DNA from: Mucilaginibacter paludis DSM 18603
GTDB taxonomy: Bacteria > Bacteroidota > Bacteroidia > Sphingobacteriales > Sphingobacteriaceae
Direction of reading: 5' to 3'
Length of the DNA: 64,000 nt
Assembly: GCF_000166195.2 (NCBI RefSeq)
Contig: NZ_CM001403.1
Location: forward strand, 6,932,877 to 6,996,876
The position numbers were made by a program, and so were the translations under genes. The notes below the pieces were generated by a model, which saw nothing but the letters and a program-made list of their open reading frames with translations, made no database searches and was not told where the DNA came from. Shown piece after piece: positions 8,339-17,704 of the stretch (its first letter is position 1; the number at the start of each line of letters is the position of its first letter).

Positions 8339-9561
8339 TGTACATTGTAAAGTCGCTGATCACCATTCAGCAAATCCCCACGGAGGCCTGGCCGGCGCGT
8401 AACAAAACAATTTATTTTGATTTTGTTTGCGATTTTGAGGCCAATGATGGCTGGAAGGATCTTACTAACAAGGGTAAGGTAACACTTCCCAAAAAAGTGA
8501 GGTACATTGATGAGAATGGGAAGGAAATCAATTTAGGCAACAAAAATGCCAACATTGGCGGCTTTAGCGATACCCCGCCTACCTTCCTTCGGGGCGATGA
8601 GGTTAAAATTGAGGCCGGTTACCAATATAAATCGGGCGACCAGGATTTTGTGCAGACTGCTACTTACTTTAAGGGTTTCATCAGCAAGGTAAGCAGCAAA
8701 AAGCCCTTTACTTTGGAGTGTGAGGATTTGATGTGGAAGCTGAAGCAAACTGCGGCCAAGGGGGGCGTAAACGGGGTGTTCGCGTCGTCTAAATACAGTG
8801 TGGAGGAGATGCTGAGCGAATTGTTTAAGAATGGAAAACTGCCTTATACCGTGAACGATATAAGCAAAACCCAAGTGGAACTGGGGATTGATTTCAGGGT
8901 GGATAACGAAAGTATTGGCCAGGTACTGGAACGGCTGCGGAAGGACCTTTACCTGAAAAGTTATTTCAGGGGTACGGAATTGCGCTGCGGATCGGTGGTA
9001 TATCTTGAGAAGGAAACTCAATTGTATAATTTTGTTTTCCAGGAGAATATCATCGACGACGACCTGGAATATCAACGTAAAGAGGATATTATTTTATCGG
9101 CCATAGCCACGTCTACCTACAGCACCGGCAAAGACGGCACCACCAGCGATGGGCACCAGAAAACCAAGCAGCAAAAGCTGCAGGTGCTGATTACTTTACA
9201 AAAGGATGGTACGTTTAAACGGACGGTGAAGTTGCCGGGCGACAATACCGAGTTCCCCCCGAATAATGAGGGCGAACGCCACGATTTTAACTACAACGGT
9301 ATTACCGACCCGAAGGTACTGGGTGATCAGGCCGAGGCCGAGCTGATGATTTATTATTACACCGGTTTCAAGGGCACTTTCACCACCTTCGGGATCCCTT
9401 TTGTGCGGATGGGGGATGAAGTGGCGCTAACGGACAATGTTTTGCCTGAGCGCAATGGTACTTATAAAGTGAGTAATGTGGAGTATAAGGGGGGCACCGG
9501 CGGGTTAAGGCAGGTGATTCATTTGGATTATAAGGTAGATCCGATAGTGAAAAAGGTTTGA
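8338..9561 (+). CDS. Baseplate hub protein, gpD/gp27-like
   Basis: A 407-aa protein with the layout of late-control D proteins, which form the hub of contractile tails: an N-terminal beta domain, KVRYIDENGKEI, PTFLRGDEVKIEAGY (about 78-92), a central domain with FRVDNESIGQVLERLRKDL (about 180-200) and a C-terminal beta domain with GTYKVSNVEYKGG. It is followed after a 211-base repeat-filled gap by the spike (gpV-like) and gp25-like genes. Assignment is from pattern and neighbourhood. Confidence 0.78.
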   Translation: MYIVKSLITIQQIPTEAWPARNKTIYFDFVCDFEANDGWKDLTNKGKVTLPKKVRYIDENGKEINLGNKNANIGGFSDTPPTFLRGDEVKIEAGYQYKSGDQDFVQTATYFKGFISKVSSKKPFTLECEDLMWKLKQTAAKGGVNGVFASSKYSVEEMLSELFKNGKLPYTVNDISKTQVELGIDFRVDNESIGQVLERLRKDLYLKSYFRGTELRCGSVVYLEKETQLYNFVFQENIIDDDLEYQRKEDIILSAIATSTYSTGKDGTTSDGHQKTKQQKLQVLITLQKDGTFKRTVKLPGDNTEFPPNNEGERHDFNYNGITDPKVLGDQAEAELMIYYYTGFKGTFTTFGIPFVRMGDEVALTDNVLPERNGTYKVSNVEYKGGTGGLRQVIHLDYKVDPIVKKV

Positions 9562-9562
9562 G

Positions 9563-9723
9563 CCCCACCCAACCCTCCCCAAAGGAGAGGGCTTAAAAGA
9601 AGTCTCCCCAACCGGGGGAGATTTAGAGGGGGCTCTGTGCGCCCGCCCCGGTAGATAGGGCTTAAAAAAAACGAAAAAAAAAGTCTCCCCAACCGGGGGA
9701 GATTTAGAGGGGGCTTTAGAGGA
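9563..9723. repeat. Dispersed repeat family C inside the prophage
   Basis: Contains CCCCACCCAACCCTCCCC, AGGAGAGGGCTT and two copies of CTCCCCAACCGGGGGAGATT followed by TAGAGGGGGCT. The same unit occurs between kdpA and kdpB at 56020-56105. The CTCCCC/GGGGAG words are mutually complementary and give hairpins. Its presence inside a phage operon shows it can enter new sites. Confidence 0.8.
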
Positions 9724-9772
9724 GGTTGATTTTTTATAACTAAACAGTACATCAATTATAAATGCAAAAATA

Positions 9773-10288
9773 ATGAGCGATACCCGAATAATTGATGCCG
9801 TGCGGAAGATGGCCGGCACTTATAACAAAGAGCTATCGGTAATGGTGGTGGCCGAGGTGGTGAGCGTGGATATGGCTACCCGCAGCTGCGTTTGCAACCC
9901 TTTGAGCGGGGGCGGGTCGAGCTATTTAACCGGGGTGCAGCTGATGGCCGAGGTTGACGACGGCTTTTTGCTGGTGCCAGCTATTGGCAGCGCCGTAATT
10001 GTGTGCTACTCGCCCCGCAGTGTGCCGTACATTGCCTTATTTAGCGCCATAGAAAAAATCAGTTTATTTACCGCGAGCGGGATACAACTGCAAGGCGGCG
10101 AGCTGGGTGGCTTGGTGATAGCCGAAAGCCTGACGGCGCGGCTCAACCTGATAGAAAATGCCTTTAACGCTTTAAATACCAAGGTGAATGCCTTGGCGCC
10201 AACGCCGGCCATACCGCCTTTGGCGCAAACCACTACGGCACAAATTGAAAACGAAACGGTAACACACGGAAAATCTAATGGCAGCTAA
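9773..10288 (+). CDS. Phage baseplate assembly/spike protein, gpV-like
   Basis: A 171-aa protein. The N-terminal half (VVAEVVSVDMATRSCVCNPL, about residues 26-45, then GVQLMAEVDDGFLLVPAIGSAVIV) fits the OB-fold of gpV/gp5-type spike proteins, which cap the tail tube and pierce the host envelope. The tail part is low in motif content. It overlaps the gp25-like gene by 11 bases and follows the hub gene, the usual order. Confidence 0.7.
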   Translation: MSDTRIIDAVRKMAGTYNKELSVMVVAEVVSVDMATRSCVCNPLSGGGSSYLTGVQLMAEVDDGFLLVPAIGSAVIVCYSPRSVPYIALFSAIEKISLFTASGIQLQGGELGGLVIAESLTARLNLIENAFNALNTKVNALAPTPAIPPLAQTTTAQIENETVTHGKSNGS

Positions 10289-10592
10289 TTTTGATTTGTT
10301 TTTGCAGGATAACGATTTGCTGATTGACGCGCAGTCGGGCGATTTTTTGATTGCCGTGAGCGATGATCAGCATATTATGGATAATATAGCGGCCTTCCCC
10401 GGCTGGTGGAAAGAAGCCCCTGCCGACGGCGTGGGCGTGTTTGCTTACCAGAATTCGAGCGGGCAGCTCCAGGTGCTGGGCCGCATATTGAAACAGCAGC
10501 TCCAGGCCGATGGTTACCAGTGCAATAACCCGGTAATTACCCAATCGCCGGATGGCGAACTGATTATCCAACCTAACGCCATCAAATCATGA
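10278..10592 (+). CDS. Baseplate wedge protein, gpW/gp25-like
   Basis: A 104-aa protein. DFDLFLQDNDLL-like start, then GDFLIAVSDDQHIMDNI (about 22-38) and GVGVFAYQNSSG match the short wedge proteins of the gp25/gpW group or the related gp46-like group. It overlaps both neighbours (11 bases upstream, 4 bases downstream), as expected in a compact baseplate operon. The wedge proteins link the hub to the sheath start. Confidence 0.65.
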   Translation: MAANFDLFLQDNDLLIDAQSGDFLIAVSDDQHIMDNIAAFPGWWKEAPADGVGVFAYQNSSGQLQVLGRILKQQLQADGYQCNNPVITQSPDGELIIQPNAIKS

Positions 10593-11194
10593 TACAAACT
10601 TATTACGCTTTAAACAACCAAACCCTGTACGATGTATGCCTGGTGACGTACGGCTCGCTCGATCAGCTTTTTAAGCTAATGCAGGATAACGGTTTAGGCA
10701 GCATCAACAACCACCCAGTGCAGGGGCAGGCCTTTGTGTGGGATGATACGCTGGTATTTAACGAGCAGGTGCTGATTAGCAACCAGGCGGCCGGTGTAAA
10801 TTATGCCACGAGGGCATCTGATATGGGCAACCTGCTTTACAACATCCAGGGCAATGGCCTGCCGGTAAGCGGCTCGCCCATTGTTAGTCCGGTTACGCCT
10901 GGCAGCGGCACCGGCTCCGCCCTGTACGATTATTACCTGGTATACAATACCGATGTGCGGTGGAGCACCAATGCCGAAGGCCAGCAGGTATTTACCGACG
11001 CTTACCTGCAAGGCAAATCAGGCTACGCGGTATATGCGCAGCAGCTTGCCCAGTTTTTTAACGTTAACCAGGATACCGATCTGCATTACGACAGCATAGC
11101 AGGTTCGTTCACCTTGTTAATGCCGGGTTTCAGCCTGATTGATCAGTATTACCTGGTTATCTATCCCAATAAATTCAACACAAGCATTCCATGA
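10589..11194 (+). CDS. Phage tail protein with LysM-like start
   Basis: A 201-aa protein. Residues 8-35 (NQTLYDVCLVTYGSLDQL...LMQDNGL) resemble the short LysM-like motif used by gpX/gp53-type tail-completion proteins. The middle is Gly/Ser/Pro-rich and the C-terminal 80 residues are Tyr-rich. It overlaps both neighbours by 4 bases. Its position between wedge and tail fibres suggests a baseplate or fibre-attachment role; the exact function is unknown. Confidence 0.6.
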   Translation: MIQTYYALNNQTLYDVCLVTYGSLDQLFKLMQDNGLGSINNHPVQGQAFVWDDTLVFNEQVLISNQAAGVNYATRASDMGNLLYNIQGNGLPVSGSPIVSPVTPGSGTGSALYDYYLVYNTDVRWSTNAEGQQVFTDAYLQGKSGYAVYAQQLAQFFNVNQDTDLHYDSIAGSFTLLMPGFSLIDQYYLVIYPNKFNTSIP

Positions 11195-12540
11195 AAAAAC
11201 TCATTTACCTCTTGCTCTTGCTGCCATTGCTAAGCCTTGGCCAGGTAAAGCCCGACTTTGTGCGCACGCCCAACGGCGGTAATACCATTGTAGACTGGAA
11301 CGTTAAATTCAAAACCCTGATTTTGCCTAAATGGGCGCCCGGAGCGCCGCCCCTATACCAGGGCCGCGATACCATTGGCGGGGTGTTTGTATCAACCAAT
11401 CCGGCGGACAAGCACGTTTACGTGAAGCAGAACGACGGCAACTATACCGCCATTGCCAACCTAAACGATATTGTGGCGATAGACAGTGCAAAGTATATTA
11501 CCATCACCCACTTTAATACTGCTACCGGTATATCAACACAAAGCCTGCTCAATTTAAAAGCCAACGTTGCCGATAGTATTTCAAAATGGGTTACCAAAAC
11601 GCAGCTCAATGCGGCAGTTAATTTAAAGGCCAACAATAGTAATACTGTAACTGTAAATGGTAGTTCTCAAACACTGGGCAGCAATCCCTCATTTACTACA
11701 GTTTCAAGCATTACACCGGGTATAGGGTTTACCAATAATACGCCAATTACCACATCCGGAACTTTAAATGTAGATACGGTTAGTGCCATAGCCACAAAAT
11801 ATTACGCAAGTATAGCGTCGCCAAAAATACCTGGTGGAGCAATATCGTCAATACCCGCTATTGGCGATAACCCAGGCACTAACTTAACCTCGTCTGCATG
11901 GATTATATCGGAGTTTTACAAGTCTAAAGTACCAACGGCAACATTGACAGGAGGTTCATTGTCGGAGTATAGCACAGCCAGCAAAACGCATAATCTGGCC
12001 TGGAGTTACGGGCGACAGGATGTTACCCAGCCTATTGCCTCAGCTGTTATTAATCCGGGTAGTTTTAATGTATTTGGCACTCAGCCAGCGGCCCCCGGCA
12101 CGGTTAGCGGAAGCCAGTCTGTAACTACCTCCGCCAATACCAACACCACTTATACCATTACGGTAAACACAACGGATAGCAAAACGGCCACGGCCACAAC
12201 AACCGATACCTGGGCACCGGGGATATATTACGGCAGATGCGCCGGAACTGCGCCAACACAGGCCGAAGTATTAGCTGTAGCTGGTGGCGCTAAAAGCATA
12301 GCTACCGGCCACGCGGGTACATGGGTAGTTACGGCATCGGGCAGTAATCATCCGTTCATCGCTATTAATTCAACCCAGGGCAATATCACGCTGATTAAGG
12401 ATGTCAATAATTTCGATGTAACAAGCAGCTTCCCAAGCTCGTCGGTATCGGTAACCAATGTTAACGGGTACACCGCAACCTACACCACTTATACCCTCAC
12501 CACAGCTACAAGCGCAACTTATACATTCACAACAAACTAA
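11191..12540 (+). CDS. Putative tail fibre/adhesin with Sec-type signal peptide
   Basis: A 449-aa Thr/Ser/Asn-rich, beta-rich protein in the tail-fibre position. It begins MKKLIYLLLLLPLLSLGQ, a text-book exported-protein leader, which is unusual for a virion protein. An N-terminal domain (GRDTIGGVFVSTNPADKHVYV) resembles the start of the next gene. Low-complexity Thr repeats (SVTTSANTNTTYTITVNTT) and a C-terminal TTYTLTTATSATYTFTTN end fit a fibrous protein. It overlaps the previous gene by 4 bases. Confidence 0.65.
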   Translation: MKKLIYLLLLLPLLSLGQVKPDFVRTPNGGNTIVDWNVKFKTLILPKWAPGAPPLYQGRDTIGGVFVSTNPADKHVYVKQNDGNYTAIANLNDIVAIDSAKYITITHFNTATGISTQSLLNLKANVADSISKWVTKTQLNAAVNLKANNSNTVTVNGSSQTLGSNPSFTTVSSITPGIGFTNNTPITTSGTLNVDTVSAIATKYYASIASPKIPGGAISSIPAIGDNPGTNLTSSAWIISEFYKSKVPTATLTGGSLSEYSTASKTHNLAWSYGRQDVTQPIASAVINPGSFNVFGTQPAAPGTVSGSQSVTTSANTNTTYTITVNTTDSKTATATTTDTWAPGIYYGRCAGTAPTQAEVLAVAGGAKSIATGHAGTWVVTASGSNHPFIAINSTQGNITLIKDVNNFDVTSSFPSSSVSVTNVNGYTATYTTYTLTTATSATYTFTTN

Positions 12541-12541
12541 G

Positions 12542-15500
12542 ATGAAAAAATTACTCTATATAATATTTTTATTGTTGCCCTGGGGCCTTGCAACCGCGCA
12601 AATTAAGGTGGCTGTACCGTTTATAAAAAACAGCCCGACCGATAACTCAGTAACCGGATATGCCGACCTGCTCAACGGCGGGTATCACATCGTTCCTAAT
12701 TATCATGGGCGCGATAGTTTAAGCTATGCTGGTTTTACAACAAAATACACAGCCGCGCTTAAATTAGGCATGTTGTGTTATGTTCAGAATGTGGATAGTA
12801 CTTACAGATGGAGCGGCGCGGCATGGGTACCAGTTAATTCGGGTATTATTTATACTAATGGTTACGGCCTTAACCTTATCGGGAACTCATTCTCTGTAGA
12901 TACATCCGCCATAACAAGCAAGAGTTATTTCAATACGATAATAGGTACAGCCAACAAATCGGCCTTACTGACAAAATACTCGGCAACAGATACCGTATCA
13001 ACCTTAGCTACTAAGTACTATGCCCGTACGGCCATCCAACCTTTAAATAATACGTTCACAGGTAATAATACCTTTACCGGGTCGCTAAACGGTAACTTGA
13101 ACGGTAATGCTTCCAGCGCTACCAATTTGAGCCGGTCGGTAAATGGGAAAATGCTCAACAGCAATATAACCTTAAATCTTGCTTCCGCGGATTTCGCTAA
13201 CCAGGGAACATCCACAAGTGTTTTGCATGGCAACGCTTCGGGAAATCCGTCATTTGGGGCGGTGGGATTAACAACAGATGTGACAGGTGTATTGCCTATA
13301 ACAAGTGGTGGTACCGGATCTGCATCGCAAAACTTTGTTGATTTAACCGCTAACCAGTTCGTCGCTGGTAACAAAACCTGGACGGGAACCATGAATTTAG
13401 CCGGTACAAATACATTTACCGGCAATGCTTCAATACCAAATACATCGCCTACTTTTACATTGAACAACACAACCTCTGGCAATAGTGCTATTTGGAACTA
13501 TTCAACAACACTTAATAGCCTAACTCTTAGCAGCCAGGTTAATTCAGTGGGCGGCAAAGGCAACGGTGTTAAATGTACATCGGCAACCGGGCAAAACCTT
13601 GCAGCTGCCGAAACGGGGATGCCTTATGGAAATAATATAACGCTTAGTATAAGCACCTGGTTCAAAATAACAACAGATAGGCTATATGCTGATATATTGC
13701 AATATGGTGTTGCTACCAGCGGGTCTTTTGCTATACAAATTGCAAACAGTCAAACTTTACATATCAGATACAATAGTACCGGCGGGGATGTTCTACTTCG
13801 TTCTACATCTCTAAATGACGGTAATCCTCACCATTTAATAGTTACTTTTAATGGCAACTCGGTATTAGCTTATTTAGATGGAGGCTCGCCACTTGCGCTT
13901 ACAATCCCGAGTTATAATTTAACTGCTGGTACTGGCTTTGTGCAACAAGTCCCCATAATAGGCACGCAAGATCAGCTTCTAATTTACAACCGTGTATTAA
14001 CCTCTACCGATGTTGCTCAAATATACAACAGCGGTGCAGGCACTATCAATATACCTACAACAGGGCTTATCCGCAGATATGAATTTGAGGATGGGACAGG
14101 TGTAACGGCAACAGATACCAACCCCAGCGGAACAACCTACAATGCAACGCTTAACGGCGGCATGACCTGGGCCGGTGTCGGGAATGGAATTGTGCCATAT
14201 AATGGCTCGCTACAGTCTGATAATTTTATGACTATTCGCGATGGCGTTTACCAGAACGAGAAGGGGCAATTGTGGTTGGGTGGTACGCTTACGGGTAACC
14301 GTATTTACGGGTCGTCTGTAAAGCATATTATAAACAACTTCATCCCATTTATACAAAATTTTGATGGCAGCGTGCTGGTCAGCCCGGCTAACACGTCCGA
14401 GAATGCTACCTCGCTAAGCGCGCTCGGTGTTGGCGGTGGCGTGTCAATTGGTTCGACTGCAGCAACAACAATAGCAGCACCAACTAATGGCTTATACGTT
14501 CAAGGGAATGCTCAATTTGGAACTACTTCTAATTTAGCGAGTATTAATATTGGAGGAACGTCTTCATCCATTTCTCAAATAGCCAGAATAATTAATGTAA
14601 CAGGTACTGCTCAAGCAACTGCTAATAATGATGCTCTATATGGATTAGACTTAACAAATCTAAATTTAAGTATAACAGGTGGGACATCAGTTGGACAGAC
14701 TACTGTCACAAATGCTGGAAGTGGGTACACCAACGGTAGTTATAGTAACGTAACTGTCACAAGTGTAACAGGAGCCGGTACAGGTTTTATTGCAAATGTG
14801 ATAGTTTCTGGGGGCGTAGTAACACAAATAAACGCTACTTCAGCATCATTACCTAATGCAGGTACTGGTTATGCAGTTGGAGATATATTAACCGTTACAA
14901 ATACTCAGTTAGGAGGAACAGGAACAGGCCTTACTTTCACAGTGTCAACCACAATATATTCAGGTGTAACTGCTGCTCAATTACGGGTTAATACATTGAG
15001 TCCAAATAGCCCTAATGGTGGCAGCTTAGGTTCTCGAGCGAATTATTATGGGGTTGTAGCGGCAGGTATTGTACAAACCAATAACTTAAATAACTTAAAT
15101 GGAAATATATTAGTAAATGCCAGTTCATCACCCAATGCTACTTTTTTCGGTAGTGGCAACACCTTAATTTCTGCAGGAACTCAAACAGACCCTGGTTATC
15201 GTTTAGGAGTGGTTGGTAATATATTAAGTAATGGAACTATTATTGGCAGCTCAGGATTTTCCAGGGGGATGTATCTTAATCATAGTCTGCAAGCTAATGC
15301 TAATAATGATCTATTAATAGGACTTGATATAGCTAATACTACAAATGTAGGTACTACAGCAATTGCAACATTCGGAACAATAACAGGTGGTTCCGGATAC
15401 ACCAATGGGACTTATAATAACATACCACTAACCGGAGGTACAGGTTCAGGAGCAACCGCTACAATCATTGTTTCTGGTAATGTGGTTACTACAGTCGGTA

Positions 15501-16177
15501 TCGCTATAAGAGGTACAGGATATACAGCAGGAGATATACTTAGTGCTTCAACAACAAATATTGGAGGAGGAACTGGCTCAGGATTCTCTATCCCCATAAG
15601 CACAATCGGACTGACCGGCATAAGTTATGTAGGCTTAAAGCAAACAGGCTCGCACCAAATGGTGGGTAGCACAAGCGGCATAGTAACCATACAACCTCAG
15701 GCCGCCGCCGGAACCTATAACTTTAACCTGCCAACCACGGCCGGAACGGCTGGCCAGGTACTAACATCCGGCGGAGGCGGTACTAATCCGTTAACCTATA
15801 CAACATTATCCAATCAAATGGTTTCGGCTCAGGATGCAACCGCGCAAACGGGTCCAGCCAACATTGTTTTATATACAACCGGCGCTTCGGATGCATCTTA
15901 TTCTATATCGGCTAATTTAAATATTACGGCCATATCGGGCGATGTTATCCAAACCCAGGTAGCTTATACCGACGAAACAAATACGGCCCGTACATTACTA
16001 TTTTACAACCAGGGAGCCACATCGCCGGGGGTATCTACAACGGGGGTAACCAATTATTCGCCCCTGGCGGAAATACGGTCTAAAGCAGCTACCTCCATAA
16101 CGGTATCAACGGTGCTCACCACAAGCAGCGGAACCATCACCTATAACAGCCACGCCACCATAACAAAAATCAGATAG
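12542..16177 (+). CDS. Large tail fibre protein with LamG-like domain and Sec-type signal peptide
   Basis: The start chosen is the ATG at 12542, giving 1211 aa; the longer frame from 12458 would overlap the previous gene by 83 bases and hide the signal peptide (MKKLLYIIFLLLPWGLATAQ). The N-terminal 150 residues resemble the preceding gene. Residues about 360-510 look like a LamG/concanavalin-type carbohydrate-binding domain (ISTWFKITTDRLYADILQ... IIGTQDQLLIYNRVLT). Two copies of a GSGYTNG(S/T)Y...GTGY..GDIL repeat (about 14700-14920 and 15380-15590) follow. The segment 14500-15600 is visibly more AT-rich than its flanks, suggesting module exchange. Confidence 0.75.
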   Translation: MKKLLYIIFLLLPWGLATAQIKVAVPFIKNSPTDNSVTGYADLLNGGYHIVPNYHGRDSLSYAGFTTKYTAALKLGMLCYVQNVDSTYRWSGAAWVPVNSGIIYTNGYGLNLIGNSFSVDTSAITSKSYFNTIIGTANKSALLTKYSATDTVSTLATKYYARTAIQPLNNTFTGNNTFTGSLNGNLNGNASSATNLSRSVNGKMLNSNITLNLASADFANQGTSTSVLHGNASGNPSFGAVGLTTDVTGVLPITSGGTGSASQNFVDLTANQFVAGNKTWTGTMNLAGTNTFTGNASIPNTSPTFTLNNTTSGNSAIWNYSTTLNSLTLSSQVNSVGGKGNGVKCTSATGQNLAAAETGMPYGNNITLSISTWFKITTDRLYADILQYGVATSGSFAIQIANSQTLHIRYNSTGGDVLLRSTSLNDGNPHHLIVTFNGNSVLAYLDGGSPLALTIPSYNLTAGTGFVQQVPIIGTQDQLLIYNRVLTSTDVAQIYNSGAGTINIPTTGLIRRYEFEDGTGVTATDTNPSGTTYNATLNGGMTWAGVGNGIVPYNGSLQSDNFMTIRDGVYQNEKGQLWLGGTLTGNRIYGSSVKHIINNFIPFIQNFDGSVLVSPANTSENATSLSALGVGGGVSIGSTAATTIAAPTNGLYVQGNAQFGTTSNLASINIGGTSSSISQIARIINVTGTAQATANNDALYGLDLTNLNLSITGGTSVGQTTVTNAGSGYTNGSYSNVTVTSVTGAGTGFIANVIVSGGVVTQINATSASLPNAGTGYAVGDILTVTNTQLGGTGTGLTFTVSTTIYSGVTAAQLRVNTLSPNSPNGGSLGSRANYYGVVAAGIVQTNNLNNLNGNILVNASSSPNATFFGSGNTLISAGTQTDPGYRLGVVGNILSNGTIIGSSGFSRGMYLNHSLQANANNDLLIGLDIANTTNVGTTAIATFGTITGGSGYTNGTYNNIPLTGGTGSGATATIIVSGNVVTTVGIAIRGTGYTAGDILSASTTNIGGGTGSGFSIPISTIGLTGISYVGLKQTGSHQMVGSTSGIVTIQPQAAAGTYNFNLPTTAGTAGQVLTSGGGGTNPLTYTTLSNQMVSAQDATAQTGPANIVLYTTGASDASYSISANLNITAISGDVIQTQVAYTDETNTARTLLFYNQGATSPGVSTTGVTNYSPLAEIRSKAATSITVSTVLTTSSGTITYNSHATITKIR

Positions 16178-16179
16178 CG

Positions 16180-16461
16180 ATGAGAAACTTTAGCATTACA
16201 CCCAGGGTAGCCACCAATGTGTTAAATACCAAAACATTAGGTACGGCCACCAATATCGATTTAGAAATCAGCCTCGTCATAGGCGATGCATTCGCTACGG
16301 GCGAGTACCATTTGTACGACAGTAACAGAACGCAGCTCGATACCGACACAGGTATAACCATCCCCATAGCCGGATGGGCAGGCGAAGAACAGTTTTTATA
16401 CAACGCCTTTGCCGCAATCATCGGCGTAACCTTAAGCTCAGATACCACACCATCAGCATAA
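16180..16461 (+). CDS. Small phage protein downstream of the fibre
   Basis: A 93-aa protein with a regular alternating hydrophobic pattern (NIDLEISLVIGDAFATGEYHLYDS...) that suggests beta structure and no membrane segment. It starts two bases after the fibre stop, so it is probably co-translated. Position suggests a fibre chaperone or accessory virion protein, but no family is recognised. Confidence 0.6.
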   Translation: MRNFSITPRVATNVLNTKTLGTATNIDLEISLVIGDAFATGEYHLYDSNRTQLDTDTGITIPIAGWAGEEQFLYNAFAAIIGVTLSSDTTPSA

Positions 16462-16469
16462 AAAACAAT

Positions 16470-16778
16470 ATGGAAAATACCCTACAACCCGGCGAAGAAA
16501 ACACCATAGTGGTGCCCGACGCCAAAGTAACAGCCCCGACAAAAACCTCGTTCGGGTTTGATCAGTTCAACAAGGTAACGCCCGAAGCGGCCCGCAATTT
16601 TTTCGATATGTACTTCATCATCAGCAAGGCTGTGGTAGGCTGGTTGGCGGCGGTACACATCCTGAGCACCCGGAGCGAGTTTGTGGTGACGGTTACCATC
16701 ACCCTGCTGCTTGATGTGATTGTGAAGGGCCTTACCAAAATGTTCGGCGTTACGGTTGCCGGTCAGGCCGAGCCATAA
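16470..16778 (+). CDS. Putative holin-like membrane protein
   Basis: The start chosen is ATG 16470, 8 bases after the previous stop; the longer frame overlaps the preceding gene. The 102-aa product has a soluble N-terminus with a FGFDQFNKVTP start, then two hydrophobic stretches (about residues 47-66, YFIISKAVVGWLAAVHIL, and 71-92, VVTVTITLLLDVIV). Two short membrane segments shortly upstream of an endolysin gene fit a holin. Function is inferred from position. Confidence 0.55.
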   Translation: MENTLQPGEENTIVVPDAKVTAPTKTSFGFDQFNKVTPEAARNFFDMYFIISKAVVGWLAAVHILSTRSEFVVTVTITLLLDVIVKGLTKMFGVTVAGQAEP

Positions 16779-16800
16779 CCATTTAATTTTTAAAAACATC

Positions 16801-17136
16801 ATGACAGTTACCATCGAAAACAGAACCCTCCACATCGGCTGGCCTGCCGCTGTATCGGTAATGGGTTTAGCCATCAGCATCACCTGGGCGGTGGCCAACT
16901 TTACCAACAAAATTACCAACGGCCAGGAAAAAATTAACGGCACGCTGATAGCCTTAGCCAAACGCGACAGTATCCAGGACGCGCACCTGGATAAGCTGGA
17001 TAAAAACCAGTTAGTTACGCTTAACGCCCTCAAAGGCATCCGCGATACCATCCGTTTTAAAAAGTATACTCGTATCCAGGCCTTTGTTACCGAGCGAGTG
17101 GTAAACGGGCATGTTGCATTAACCAAAGTAAGATAA
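16801..17136 (+). CDS. Small membrane-anchored phage protein (lysis cassette)
   Basis: Start taken at ATG 16801; 111 aa. One N-terminal membrane segment (WPAAVSVMGLAISITWAVA, about residues 13-31) is followed by a charged helical domain (ALAKRDSIQDAHLDKLDK). A single anchor plus a periplasmic helical tail between holin and endolysin would fit an i-spanin or accessory holin, but no family signature is seen. Confidence 0.55.
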   Translation: MTVTIENRTLHIGWPAAVSVMGLAISITWAVANFTNKITNGQEKINGTLIALAKRDSIQDAHLDKLDKNQLVTLNALKGIRDTIRFKKYTRIQAFVTERVVNGHVALTKVR

Positions 17137-17143
17137 CCGCGCC

Positions 17144-17704
17144 ATGAACAAACCCGAATTTTATAACAGCATCAAAAAAACAATCTTTCTAAACGGCCTG
17201 AGCCAGCACCAGGTTGATGGGATTGAGGCTATACTAAGCGCCTGCGCGCCTTTAACCGACCACCGGCAGCGCGCCTACGTACTGGCTACCGCCTACCACG
17301 AAACCGCCGCCACCATGCGGCCCATCGAAGAGTACGGCAAAGGCAAGGGCCGCGCCTACGGCACCAAGGTCGACCGCAACCGCCGCCCTTATACCACGCC
17401 CGACAAGCTTTACTATGGCCGTGGCTACGTACAGCTCACCTGGATTGATAACTACCGCTACTTAGGTAAACTGATAGGACAGGACCTGGTTAATCACCCG
17501 GAACTGGCCCTTGATCAGACGGTAGCCGCCAAGATCATGATGGTGGGAATGACTAAAGGGGCCTTTACCGGCGTGAAGCTCGATACCTATTTTAACGCCA
17601 CCCGCGAAGACTGGGAAAATGCCCGCCGCATTATCAACGGGATTGATTGCGCTGAAAAGATAGCTGCCTATGGCAAGGCTTTCCATGCTGCCTTAACTGC
17701 ATGA
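17144..17704 (+). CDS. Endolysin, glycoside hydrolase 19-like
   Basis: A 186-aa muramidase/chitinase-like enzyme of the GH19 lysozyme-type fold that degrades peptidoglycan at the end of infection. Seen: YVLATAYHETAATMRPIEE (residues about 46-64, with catalytic Glu in AYHET), YYGRGYVQLTWIDNY (about 89-103, a GH19 hallmark) and LDQTVAAKIMMVGM. No signal peptide, so release needs a holin. Its stop overlaps the start of the next 31-aa gene (ATGA). Confidence 0.9.
   Translation: MNKPEFYNSIKKTIFLNGLSQHQVDGIEAILSACAPLTDHRQRAYVLATAYHETAATMRPIEEYGKGKGRAYGTKVDRNRRPYTTPDKLYYGRGYVQLTWIDNYRYLGKLIGQDLVNHPELALDQTVAAKIMMVGMTKGAFTGVKLDTYFNATREDWENARRIINGIDCAEKIAAYGKAFHAALTA

Noticed and set aside
12458..12541. 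Longer start for the large fibre gene
   Set aside because: It would overlap the previous gene by 83 bases and place a signal peptide inside the protein; ATG 12542 is better.
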